Below, in pieces: positions 50,020 to 61,349 of a stretch of 64,000 bases of DNA (the first letter of the stretch is position 1; every line of letters starts with the position of its first letter). Source of the stretch: Torreya grandis (lineage: Eukaryota > Streptophyta > Pinopsida > Cupressales > Taxaceae). The stretch is taken from assembly GCA_037957365.1 (NCBI GenBank), contig JARHVA010005351.1, forward strand, positions 839,501 to 903,500, read 5' to 3'. The translations under genes and the position numbers were made by a program. The notes below the pieces were generated by a model. That model was not told the origin of the DNA, searched no databases, and saw nothing but the letters and a program-made list of their open reading frames with translations.

Positions 50020-50065
<46 letters not shown>
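50020..50065 (+). repeat. (TA)n microsatellite in TE-B 3' LTR
   Basis: A perfect TA run of about 46 bases. The equivalent place in the 5' LTR (about 58165) has no such run, so it expanded after insertion. Confidence 0.95.
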
Positions 50066-50067
<2 letters not shown>

Positions 50068-50460
50068 ATAAAAAAAATTAGGTCTTCATCTAGGTTGGCT
50101 AGGGGCCAACCTAGACCCTAAATAAGTTTTATTAATTAGAGTATAGGGTTGATGGGGATGATAGTGTAATGCAAATCATTGGAAAGGGTTTTAGGTTTAG
50201 GAATGGGATAATGAAGGCCAAAAATTACTAGAAGAGGGGGAAAAAAAGGAGTCAAAGATTAGGAGAGTGTTTTTAGGAGATGTTTGGATTGATAACAAGT
50301 AGTAGTAAATGGAAAACAATCCTATGAAACACCAATGGTATGCCCACCCCTTTTTAGTAAACCCTTTAAAGCATGCACTCAAAGAGATTGAGACTCAACA
50401 AGTTCCTACAAGATAAATAATCATTAATTAATAATAATTTTAAAATATTATGTGTATACA

Positions 50461-50473
50461 TATTCCCCACTTA
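50461..50473 (-). other. Polypurine tract of TE-B
   Basis: On the minus strand it reads aagtggggaata, immediately before the LTR start tgtatacac. This is a typical plus-strand primer site and fixes the orientation. Confidence 0.75.
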
Positions 50474-51809
50474 AAGCTCATCATGTGTTATTTAGGTGCA
50501 ATATGAGATGATGATTTGGGAAATGAAACATAGTAACACACAACACTGAAGCTAAATAAATTGAATTAAGATTAAAATAATAAAAATAAAAGGACATGAT
50601 TGAAAAACACATACTTGTACTTACCTTAGAGTTGTACATAAATAATGAGATGAAAGAAATGTGAATGTGTCCATTGTAGTAAACATTAGACAAACCTATA
50701 GAAATTAGTGAAAAAGATCAAACAAAAGTTTTTTTTTCAAAATATACAAGTAACATGTGTAAATATAATCTATGATTCTAAAAAAATTTATGGTTCATAA
50801 AAATATCTATCAAAAAAAATATATAGTGAAAATAATACATTTGGTGGTAAATATTTGAAAGATAAACAATTTTGAATAGTAAATATAAATAGGATTAAAA
50901 TAATTCATGTGTTATTTTAACTATTCTAAAAAAATAGAGCTATGAGAAACCTAGTGTGAGACCAGAGAGCCATCATGGAAAGGAGATAATATCTTAGATG
51001 GGGAGGATGCATAGCGGTCATAATGAGTGAAACACATATAAGAAATCATGAATTTCAAATTTATGAGTATTTTTATTTGAAATTAAGCTAGATATAGTAA
51101 ATTTATTGGTAGTCAAAATATAGAGACCAAAATTGACCTTAAGAAATTTTTAGGTAGACTAAGGGTAGAACAAGGTACTAGGTAGGAAGAAGTCAAACCA
51201 ATAAATGCCTAAGGCATTTATGGTAAATGGTAAAAATGTCATTGATGTGGAAGAATAAAGTTAACCTAGTTGACTTAATCTATAAGTCAAACATAAATAA
51301 AGGGGATGATTATGTAACAGTGGGTCAATTTAGTATTATAAGGGATGGCTGACTACATATTAGTAGGCCAACTTAGTTGGTAGGGAGGATAAGTTTGACT
51401 ATGTACTAGAGGGATAATTTAGTTTGTGGAAGAGGGTTGATATAGTCTGATAGATGGAGTTGACTATGTATTACAAGGATAATTTAGTATGCTAAATCTA
51501 AAGGATGGACAATATAGTATCAAATGGACTGATCTAGTTGAAAATGATAAAGTCTAATTTAGTATTGAAAAGAAGTAACAAGGTTGATTTATTATTAACT
51601 AGGCTGATTATATAAGAAAATAGGAACATAATAAACTAAATCAAACTAGTTGATTAAGTGGTTAATTTGTTAATTTTTAAGAATATATTTTGAGTATTGA
51701 TGACATATAGATCTGATACATCCTTTATTGTTTGATATTTTTCAAATACATTAAATATATTAGTGCCTAATAGATGTGTCATGGATTTCATATTTATAGG
51801 ATCAGTTGA

Positions 51810-52670
51810 GTGATGTGGATCAAGAAAGACTAGTCATAGTGGGCTTTAGAGGCATCATAGAAATGAGATGGATCCCATTGAGTGTAGATCTCATTATCAT
51901 GTTCCTTGGAGCATGGGAATGGTTAACCAAAACTTTTTGATGACTGGTGGATGGAGATACCATTGAGGTGGGTATCACACTAGAGGATGTCCATGTATTA
52001 CTTGGACTACCTATAGGTAGGACATCGGTAGTCACTGACATAACTAAGGATCTAGAGAAAAGATGAACACTATCCTAGTAGGCATCATGATCAAATAGGA
52101 TATAACTTGGATTGATGGTGATATTATTTGATGTCTATATTTTGAACATTCTAGACATCTAAATTTTGTATGATAAGTTAGATGGCAAGGTACCACTATA
52201 TAAAATATCCTTGTGTTATTTGATATTGGATCAGGGAGAAATATATGATTTTAGGGTTGTCATTTAGGCCCATATCATGTATGATACGTATGGGATCATG
52301 TATAGAGGGTATAAAATCATGTGTATTATTGTTTTGTTGAGTGTCTAGATATATAAGATGTTCCCCATGTGGTCAATAATAGGTTATCTTAAATTTTACA
52401 ATCAAAACAAGACCATGTATCTTGGGTTGTACCTCATATGCAAACTTTGTAGACTATCACACGAGGGCATATCATGTGGCATCCATATACACACATTGAG
52501 ACTATATGGACTAGATGGTTGACCATTGATATAGGATTGACATGGATGCATATCATAAGCCACTATACTTCATGGCTAGAGCCACATCTAATGGCATATT
52601 TATTAAGATAGTTCAAACTCTGACAGTTGGAATCACCTCTAGTAGTTCTTTCTTATTGTGAATGACATGT
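51810..52670 (+). pseudogene. Plant mobile domain (PMD) frame in TE-B, antisense
   Basis: The + strand reads VGFRGIIEMRWIPLSVDLII, then MFLGAWEWLTKTF, two stops, and DTIEVGITLEDVHVLLGLPI GR (about 51835-52020). This is the PMD sequence GFxGxxxxxxxPxDxxLIxxLxxxW and GExxITLEDVxxLLGLPIxG. About 470 bp later HIMWHPYTHIETIWTRWLTI and WLEPHLMAYLLR, a stop, F match the WxPY and RQFG parts of the domain. The frame is antisense to TE-B gag and lies towards its 3' LTR, as in TE-A. It has several stops and frame changes. It is the best preserved PMD after TE-A. Confidence 0.7.
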
Positions 52671-53745
52671 GAGAGAGATAAGGGGGATAAGAGTGGGAGG
52701 AGTACCAATAGAGATACCATTGATAAGGCTTTGATGAGCTAAACCATGGATTATTCAAGAATGGGATCAATTGGAAATGGGACCAATAAGGGGAAATTCC
52801 ATGGATATAGATGGTGGTGCATAATAGGCACTGTATTAGTAGTAGTATTAGAAGTGACCACCATGACCAAACCATAGATAGAGGCAGCATTGATGAGAGT
52901 AGGCACATGTAAGGGTTGTAACATTGAAGGACCCAATAATCGATCCAAGACTTAATTAGTTAATAAATGCACCTCTAAAGAGAGGATCATGGTGTGATAA
53001 AGTGATGACTATTGGATTTTCACTAGTGTAAAGGTGACCTATAGAGGAGATGCTCAATATATAAGTGAATAGAGAGACCATGCTTGGTGGGCGAGATGAT
53101 GAAGAGATAGTGGTTGGTGACACTAGAACTAGTGATAAATATTTTAATTTTAATTTAATATTTGATATAAGATTCTAGTTATGTTTTAATTATGGTAACT
53201 AGATATGTTTTGAGTTATATATGTGATTTGATGTCTATCTATTTTTTGGTGTTGCATATCTAGTGAGGGATGAGGTCAAATGGGGAGCCCTATTAATGGT
53301 TTTACATCATGAATTTTAGATGGGGTACTAGCACCATATGACCTCACCACTATGGATGTTCCTATGGTACCATCTACCCTAGCCTAAGCAATTTGGTTTA
53401 GACTAGTGGAGGAGGTGCAAGGCACCTAAAAGTATATAAGGATGGTTTATAGTCATTGACAAGTGTGGGAGAGAGAGAGGTATAGGCCTAGTAGGCCTTG
53501 GCTTAGTAGAGAGAATCACACATGACTACCACTATACAACTCAGATAGGTATAGGCCCAGGTGGCCAATCTATAGGGATAAGTAGCAAGTTTGATATATT
53601 GAATTACCTCATTATAACATACCATTCAAAGGGGACAATCCCAAGCATTTATCAGCAGGATGGCTAGGCCATAGGATAGACAGGATGAAGCCTAACCTTA
53701 GAGATGGAGTTATTTTGTATTTTGTAGTTTTTATTATATAAAACA

Positions 53746-53798
<53 letters not shown>

Positions 53799-55900
53799 GA
53801 CATTTTTTTTAACTCATGAGGTGTACTTGGTTGTGGATGTTGATACATAAATATATTTCTTTCTAGCACACGTATTTATATTTTATTGTATATGCTATGG
53901 TAAATATATGTTGAGTGTTTTATTTTCTAACATTATGTGATACACATACATGGTTAAAAAATGAAAAGGGCAAAAATACTTTGAAAAATATAAGTAATAA
54001 AAAATAAATGTACTAACTATGACTAAATAACAATAGATGGGAAATGTGTAATAAAAAAAGATGACTAAATATAATAAACCAAAGATAGTAAAAAAGGGTA
54101 AAAATATTTTTAAACTATGTAAAAGATTTACCCCAAGCTAAAATAATTAAAATCACACTGATCACGTTGGGAAGTATGAAAATAATGTAATAAAATGGAA
54201 GGCACATGAAAACTAAATGGTACAAAAACAAAACAATTAATTCAATCAACCATACTAAATCACATTGAGAATTATATAAGAGAAACAAAATTAGAAAAGT
54301 GAAATTAAATTGATCACATTAATTCAATTTGGAAAGTATGAAAAAATTAAGAAAATGGTTGTAAGCATACATGCAATAAAAAAATAAGAAGATAAAAGTG
54401 AAATATCAATGAACTAAGAATAAAACATACTATATCAATATGGGAAACATGTCATTAACATGTAACTCATAATAAATCACTACTTATCTCAAATTTGATA
54501 CATGTGGATTTATTATGACTTGGGTATTGGAATACTTTGTGATGAAGGTTTGATTATATCCATAGTCTTACATTAAAACTCATAAAGGGAACACAAATAA
54601 GGTGTACACAAGTGTGGGAATGATTTTATAAGGATTTTTGTAATGTATTAGTTTGTGAGGAAGGGTTGGACATACCCATGGTCTTATAATATAACTCACA
54701 AATATAAACTCTAGGGGGAATGATCAGTTGATAAAATAATATTTCTCAAGGGGAAATATTATAAATGTTTTAAATTAAATATGGAATGTTAAAAACATAA
54801 TTTAGGCATATATGAAAATACATTGGAAAACATGAGGCACACTAAGTACAAAAAAAAGACACTAAGTGGCTAGTGACCATCAAAATACAAAGGATACATG
54901 TTCATAATAAGCACAAAATTGTATATGAAGTGAGATAATAAGATCGAATCATGTTTGTTGTAAGAACAAAAAGATTTAAATGGACCTAACTTGCCACATC
55001 ATATTCTGTGTTCTTTAGGACCTCTTATAGAGGCGTCAGTATATTTTGAATATTAGGTACTAGTGTGAGAAAGTAGGTAACACTAAAAGATTTTTTTTTA
55101 TTCTCCTTTTTCAATCTACTATCCTACTGCACCCTAATGGTCATTGAATCTATCAAGAGGACAAATATGGATTTTGAGCTTCAATTAGAAATAGGAGATG
55201 TGTTAGGAATCATGTCTTTTGGTGTGATTTGAATTTTGATATTTGTATGTAACCTTTTGTATCATTGCATTTTATTTAAATGATTTGGATTTTAAATTTG
55301 TATAGATTTTAAAATTCCTCTTTCATATAGATTTGTAATAACCAAAATGAGGAATAAAAGTGATACATATGAATGAGCTTTAGACTTTGGCTAAAATAAG
55401 TTAAATATATAAAGATATGATTGAATAAAAACTTAGGGTTACCTATGAACCAATATGTTATCTCAATTTTCAACCATGTGTATTTTTAGTTTGAAAAAGG
55501 AAATAAGGGAATAAAGGATATAAAAAATGGATCAGTAAGATATAAATACAATGAGATGAATTGTTTTCTAATTGATCACATGGTAAGTAAGGATTACTAA
55601 GTGGATGTAGGTTTGTATAACCAAGTCAAAATAGTAATTATATGTGTTTTGGAGATAAGGTATTAAAAAACCATGAGAAAAGGAAAATATATTTATAAGA
55701 AGAATTTAACTCTTAAACATAAGCATGTAAAATAATTCATAAGATAAAATGAAATAAATTAAACCATATACAACACATAATGTAAAATATAAAGATCCAT
55801 GTAAGATAGATAAGTGATGCAAAATTTGACATAGAGTTAAATGATACAATATATAAATACAAGTTGATCAAAAATCCAATCCAAAATCATAATGAAGAGT
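52671..55900. other. TE-B interior without recognised coding sequence
   Basis: Mostly A-rich non-coding sequence with blocks shared with TE-F (54640-54720, 54990-55330). No pol motif was found on either strand. Part of 52670-53600 may be a continuation of the PMD frame. The stretch contains a (TA)n run at 53750-53795. Confidence 0.5.
53750..53795 (+). repeat. (TA)n microsatellite in TE-B interior
   Basis: A perfect TA run of about 45 bases. The minus-strand frame of alternating Ile-Tyr across it (53612-53869) is a microsatellite translation. Confidence 0.95.
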
Positions 55901-55949
55901 GAAAGAACACCATGTTGTGTTCACAAATACTAGTAAATCTATTAAAAAA

Positions 55950-56760
55950 TAATATCAATAACATATGATATATCTCTATAAAGCTGGATCTAACTACATC
56001 AAGAGTCTTATAGATATTCAAGGAAAGATTTGAAAAGTCCTCCCATCAAATATCTTCTACAAAAACTTTAGGTATAACTTAATGATCATGTATAAAATAC
56101 TCAGGAAGAGGAATATGAGTGGTATCACCAAAGATAAGGAGGTGGTGCCACTAGTGGAGAAGGAACCATGGGTGGGGGAGAAGATGCAGATGGTGTAAGA
56201 GCCACAAGTGAGGAAAGAGCCATGAGTAAAGAAGGAGGAGCATTCTTACATGGATGACCTATGGGAGGAGGAACATCAGATACAAAAATGGTCATAAGGC
56301 GATCTTGAAAATGTTATTAGAGGATGCAATAATGATTGGTGTGATGGAAACTACAATACTACAAAAGAGAATATACATCTCCATATTTTAGAATATGTTC
56401 AAGTAATAACTTGGGAGGAGGTATAGACTTATTTGTAGGCTAAGGAAGGTTAGGATGAAATGTAACAATATATTATCAAAGCTCTAAAAAATGGGTAGAA
56501 GAATGATTGTCTTTGCCTTAGAAGTAATAGATACACTTGTTAATAAACTTTGTGGGTTTATTAATGGGAGGAGTAAAATTAGAAGTTGGAGAAGGCTAGT
56601 ATAACTAGCAATCTCTAGTCTAATGACTAGAAACTCTATGAATATCATAATAAGCTTGATCAACCCATTGGGTGGGTAGGGGATCAAGATACAATAAAGG
56701 AATATGGCCATTGCCAAGGGAAGGCAAGGATGGTAGAGAGACTAGGATAGGCTCATCTAA
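55950..56760 (-). pseudogene. Gag C-terminal remnant of TE-B
   Basis: Two nucleocapsid-like motifs are readable on the minus strand. The first (about 56650-56520) reads DIHRVSSH, a stop, TRDC and then TKFINKCI, a decayed form of CxxHRxxGHDTxxCxxL with LIxxxI after it. The second (about 56380-56270) reads YCSFHHTNHYCIL and HFQDRLM, then VSDVPPPIGHPCKNAPPSL. Pairs of such motifs are also present in TE-A gag (41690 and 40110). The N-terminal gag core is not recognised before the 5' LTR. The open frame at 56484-56717 overlaps out of frame and is not meaningful. Confidence 0.5.
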
Positions 56761-57384
56761 AGGAAAAACATAATTAGATATAATATGAGGCTAAGATAGA
56801 GGTTAAGTGGGAGTAGGAGTTGAACTAGGCTCAGTTGAGGGATAATTAGGATGCATAAATGGCTTAAGGATGATATCAAAAATATTTGGGGGAGGTAGGA
56901 TATATGGATCTTGATATCTAGTAAAGCAATAGGGACCTATCATAGCATGACCAATGATCATACTCCTAAGAGGCTCTATTAAAATAGTTGGTGTGCCATG
57001 TGAATGCTCTATATCTAACCTTGGAGGATTTAAGATGTTTTTTATTAAAAAAAATATGTTTTCATGCTCAAATGTTGTTACAAAATTATACTAACTGGGT
57101 TTATTGGTTTGATTAAGTTTTTAAAACCTTGTATGCTAAAAAATAAATAGTGAAAAGAGTCAACTAGTTTGGCTATGTATGTTAATATTAAGTTGAATAA
57201 TAATTCTATGTTGAATTGCTTGATCTAGTAACTTGTAATTAGATAAGACTTGCATAGATAGAACATATTTGTTTTTAAGTCACTGTGTTCACACATAAAG
57301 TTATAACTATATCAACTAGTTTTATACAATACTAAAAATGTAATATGATGAAAAAATGATTGCGTGAAAAAAAACTTACAAGCA

Positions 57385-57409
57385 TTAGATTCAAATTAGG
57401 TTTTTAGAA
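57385..57409 (-). other. PBS remnant of TE-B
   Basis: After the LTR end on the minus strand comes ttctaaaaacctaatttga, which lines up with ttttggtgaacctgatgtga in TE-E. The first bases have been lost by mutation. Confidence 0.45.
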
Positions 57410-58577
57410 TATATACAAAGGGAAATTCAACTGATCTATTAATCAATTCTATCTCAGAGAACATAAATCTTAATTACACTTCTGATTATTGATACATTAG
57501 ATATTTTATGTCATGACCAAGATGGATCCACTAGACCTATCCAAGCGATATCTTACCACAATAATATCACTAGGGAAGGTTCCAAATCCTCTATTCAAGT
57601 AAAAATATACAATAACCCTAAATAGGTTCTACATTTTCATATTCACAAAGTAAATGACAAGTAAAGTAAAATATAATCTAGTGATCAACAAATCTTATGG
57701 CACAAAGTAGGGGTAATAAACATAAAAATTAAACATGCATAGAAGATATATACACATGTCAATGTATATGAAATCCTAATGAATGGGAAAAAAGTACAAA
57801 TGCAAATCTATCTACTCTTACAAAGGAGGAACAAAGTTAGGAATACTTACCTTTGAAGATGAACCCATTGAGCCTCAATCTTTCCCTTGGTCAAGGTGAT
57901 TCAAAAGAAGTTCTTATGGTATGTAAGGATGACAAGGATAAATCATCTCTATGATACATATCCTATCTATGTATCCAAAAGACATCTCCATAAGACAAGA
58001 TACATATCTCCAAAAAAATTATTCAAACTCAAGTAGAATGGTGGATAAGTAGATGCACAATATAATATTATTCTTACTCTCTTCCTAAATAAATGATGAA
58101 ATGAATGTGTATATATAGTCCCTAAACCTTTTTAAAAGTTTATCCAATAGGGTTGACCTAATCAACACTATATCATTATTGACAAAAACAAATTAGGTCT
58201 TGGTTTAGGTTAGCAAGGGGTTGACCAAGACCCTATTTTTTTCTATCAATTATAGTATAGGTTCGATGGGGTCAATAATGTAATGAAAACCATTGGAAAG
58301 GGTTTTATGCTTAGGAAGGGGATAAATATGGTATAAAATGACTAGAGGAGGGTGCAAAAGGTGAGGAAAAGCTTAGAGGATTGTTTTTAGAAGATGGTTG
58401 GATTGATAAAAAGTCATAGTAAAGGGATAATAATATTACAAAGTACCAATGGTATACCCAACCCTTTCTTGGTTCACCCTTTAAGGTGTTCACTTTGAGA
58501 TATTAATAATTGATAGGTTTTCGCAAGATAGAATGCATCAATAATTGATTAAAGTTTGGAAATATTATGTGCATACA
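57410..58577 (-). repeat. 5' LTR of TE-B
   Basis: Direct copy of 49245-50460, about 1168 bp. On the minus strand it starts tgtatgcacataatattt and ends tttgtatata. A splice-donor-like aaggtaagt lies at about 57846 on the minus strand, at the same place as in the 3' LTR. Confidence 0.9.
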
Positions 58578-58582
58578 TAACC
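58578..58582. repeat. Target-site duplication of TE-B, right
   Basis: The bases taacc stand immediately after the TE-B terminus gcataca. The left side has taaca. Confidence 0.7.
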
Positions 58583-59590
58583 ATCTCCTAAAAACACTCC
58601 CCTAAGATTTACCTCCTCTTTTTCATCATCATATAGTAATTTTACAATTTCATTAGTCCTTTTATAGGCTTAAAACACTTTCCAATAATTTATGTTACAT
58701 TGTTACCCCCATCAAATCTATAATATAATTGATAAAACTCATTTAAGGTCTAGGTCAAACCCTAGTTAAACTAGACCAAAACCTATTTTTTTATCAATAA
58801 TAATATAGATTCAATTGGGTTGACCCTATCGACTAAAATTTTGAAAATTTTTAGGGTTAGATTCAACTATATACACACACTCATTTCATCATTTATTATG
58901 AGAAGAAATGAAGAATAATATTATATTGCACATCTAGCTATCCACCATTATACTTGAATAACATAGCTTAGAGTTTCAATACTTTCTTTAGAGATACAAA
59001 TATTATCTTATGGAGAAGTATTTTGGATGCATAGAGAATTTGTGTAGCTTAGAGTTGACTTATCCTTTTTATCCTTACATACCACAACAATCTCTTACAA
59101 ACCACCTTGGCCAAGAGAGAGATTGAAGATCAATCAGTTCATCTTTAAAGATAAGTATTCCTAACTTTGTTCCTCATTTTTAAGTGTACATCGATTTGCA
59201 TTTTTACTTCTCTCTCATGAATTAGGATTTTCTATACATAAACATAAGTATAATTTTTTTTTTCAAGTTTAATTTCTATGTTTATTACCCCACTTTATGC
59301 CATAAAATTTGATGAGCACTAGATTAGACTTTACTTTCCTTTGCATTTACTTTGTGAATATGAAAACATATGACCTATCTAGGGTTATTACATGGTGTTA
59401 CTTGAATAGAGGCTTTAGAACCCTATCTATTGATGTTATTGTGGTAAGAGATCCTTTGGTTAGGTCTAGTAGATCCATCTTGGTCATGAACCCAAATATC
59501 TAATGTATCAACAATCATAAGTGTAAGTATGATTTATCTTCTCTAATCTAGGATTGATTAATAAATTAGTTGAATTTTTGTTTGCATACA
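58583..59590 (+). repeat. Second part of the TE-E 5' LTR
   Basis: It starts atctcctaaaaacactcc, exactly where the TE-B LTR, read on its own strand, continues after the insertion point. From there it follows that LTR to the end tttgcataca at 59590. A splice-donor-like agataagtattcc lies near 59147. The open frame 59309-59503 is LTR sequence, not a gene. Confidence 0.85.
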
Positions 59591-59593
59591 TTT

Positions 59594-59615
59594 TGGTGAA
59601 CCTGATGTGAATTTA
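59594..59615 (+). other. Primer-binding site of TE-E
   Basis: Three bases after the LTR terminus comes tggtgaacctgatgtgaat. The same core occurs at 46437 (TE-D) and, decayed, at 57385 (TE-B) and 14029 (TE-G). I do not know the matching tRNA. Confidence 0.6.
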
Positions 59616-61345
59616 ACCTTTTTTGTTTCTCCTTCATGCCATTGTTTTATCATTATATTATATTTTTATATATTTTTAGTACTATATCAAACTAGTCAGT
59701 ATAGTTCTAACATGATGTGTGCAAGTTTAACACATAGTCATTTCAAAATGACTATGTGTTATCTGTTTAGGTCTTCACCAAATAAATGTTACTGGGTTGA
59801 TCAGTTTAACACATTATTCTTCTTTAGCTCAAGATTCACATACATAGTTGAACTAGTAGATTTTGTCTATTATTTTCTTCAATCAACATATAGGTCTACA
59901 AACATAGTCAAACTAGTCAACTCTATTCATCATTTGTTGTTCAGCATATAGGGTTTTTCAAACTTGGTCAAACCAATCAACCCAATTAGTAGAATTTTGA
60001 AACAAAACTTGAGCATCACAACATAAAAAAATTCAATCTAAAACATATTCAATCCCATAAATTTTTCTTCCTTTATCTCTTTGTCATTGCAATTCTTATT
60101 TTAGTAATATTTTAATAAGTTTGTAGTCTATAAATTTGTAGCCCTACTGCCAACTAGGTCAACCTATTTGACAAAATTATATAGTCTATCTTCTATCTAG
60201 ATACATAGTTGACCTATTCAACTATGTTCTTATAGACCTTGGTTCTATAGAATAGTATAAACCTAGATGGCTTTGTTATGTACTATTTTCATATAGTGTC
60301 ACCTAAACTAACACTATATTATTATCAATCAAGGAATTAAACTATATTTGTTAGTAATTAATTCACCTTTCCTTTTTAATTTTTTTCATGCTTAAGAGTA
60401 ACTCACATAAATTAAATAGGTGGATTTTTAATTCACTATTTTAGACACTATTTTTCTCTTTTGCACACACTAACAAATCATTTTTTATTTAAAAATAATT
60501 AAACATTTACCTTCCCAAGGCCTACCTACTTAGATTTCATCACCAAGGTGGAAGATTAATTGGTTTTTTGGCCAAGTATAAATATGTGGATGATGGTATA
60601 TATTTACAAATCACTTGACACCATTATCTCTTTAAGATTGTGAAGTGTGGGGGTAAGCCACAATACCAAGCTTGTACCATTGCCAATTTAGATCCATTTC
60701 ACCTTAAATGTCCTAAAATCAACCTTAAATTTATTTTTAGTTCATTCTTTTATCCAACTTACCTATCACATGAAAATTAAATTTTATTATAACTTAATAA
60801 CAATTCAAATGACCAACAAGTTAGCATCTACTTTTCAATTTTTGTTTGTTCTTTGATCATTGTATGTTATATTACAAAACTCGCATTGGCCAAAATTGGT
60901 TCAAGGTTTATGATGTGTGTTCAAATAATATAATTCGCATTGATCCAATTTCTTGTGTGCTTAAATGATTTTTCTTTAAATTTTTCTATAAAAAATTTCC
61001 TCTATTTTGAATACTATCGTTCTAGTCGATAAGTCTCTTACAGACTATTTAGCCTTTCTTCCTACAATACATAGTCAAACTATATGAATGTGTATCCCTA
61101 TATTCCTATTCAATTATTTATTTAGTAGTACACATTCACACTACATGATTTGATATCTTTGTCTTCATGTTTTGTTCCCTAGTTTATAGAACACAGTCAA
61201 CCAGTTCAACTTTGTATCATGCTTTTTTATTTTATCTTTGTATCACTCCTTTTATCCTCCTTCCCTCATCCTGAACATATTATTTTAGGATAACACATAT
61301 TTTAACTCAATATACATGATGATATTTACCAATTCAAATAGGTTT
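59616..61345 (+). other. TE-E leader
   Basis: About 1.7 kb between PBS and gag. Repeated words around ntagtcaaactagtcaactc and acatagttgaac occur at 59690-59980 and 60170-60220, giving a loosely repetitive tract. The 114-codon frame at 59607-59951 lies inside this tract and shows no domain. Confidence 0.4.
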
Positions 61346-61349
61346 CCCC

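Larger units (their letters stand above)
49245..50460 (-). repeat. 3' LTR of TE-B
   Basis: Direct copy of 57410-58577 with matching blocks throughout, for example ccaagngatat, aataatatcactaggga and cctaaataggt. It ends in gtgtataca at 50460, which on the minus strand is the LTR start. It contains a (TA)n run at 50020-50065 absent from the partner. Confidence 0.9.
49245..58577 (-). mobile_element. TE-B: gag-containing, pol-less LTR element nested in TE-E
   Basis: A 9.3-kb element on the minus strand with LTRs at 57410-58577 (5') and 49245-50460 (3') and a PPT at 50461-50473. Gag remnants lie at about 56000-56720 and an antisense PMD remnant at 51810-52670. No protease, reverse transcriptase or integrase was recognised between them. 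It is of the same LTR family as its host TE-E, and its interior is related to TE-F. It is probably non-autonomous. Confidence 0.85.

Noticed and set aside
49062..50460. Inverted repeat at 49062-49244 and 50300-50460 as terminal repeats of a DNA transposon
   Set aside because: Both arms are LTR starts of the same retroelement family in opposite orientation, explained fully by TE-B inserting into the TE-E LTR with a 5-bp target duplication.
53612..53869. Minus-strand 85-codon frame with an Ile-Tyr run
   Set aside because: It is produced by the (TA)n tract; flanks show no domain.
59607..59951. 114-codon + strand frame after the TE-E LTR
   Set aside because: It lies in a loosely repetitive leader, has no recognisable domain, and overlaps the primer-binding site.
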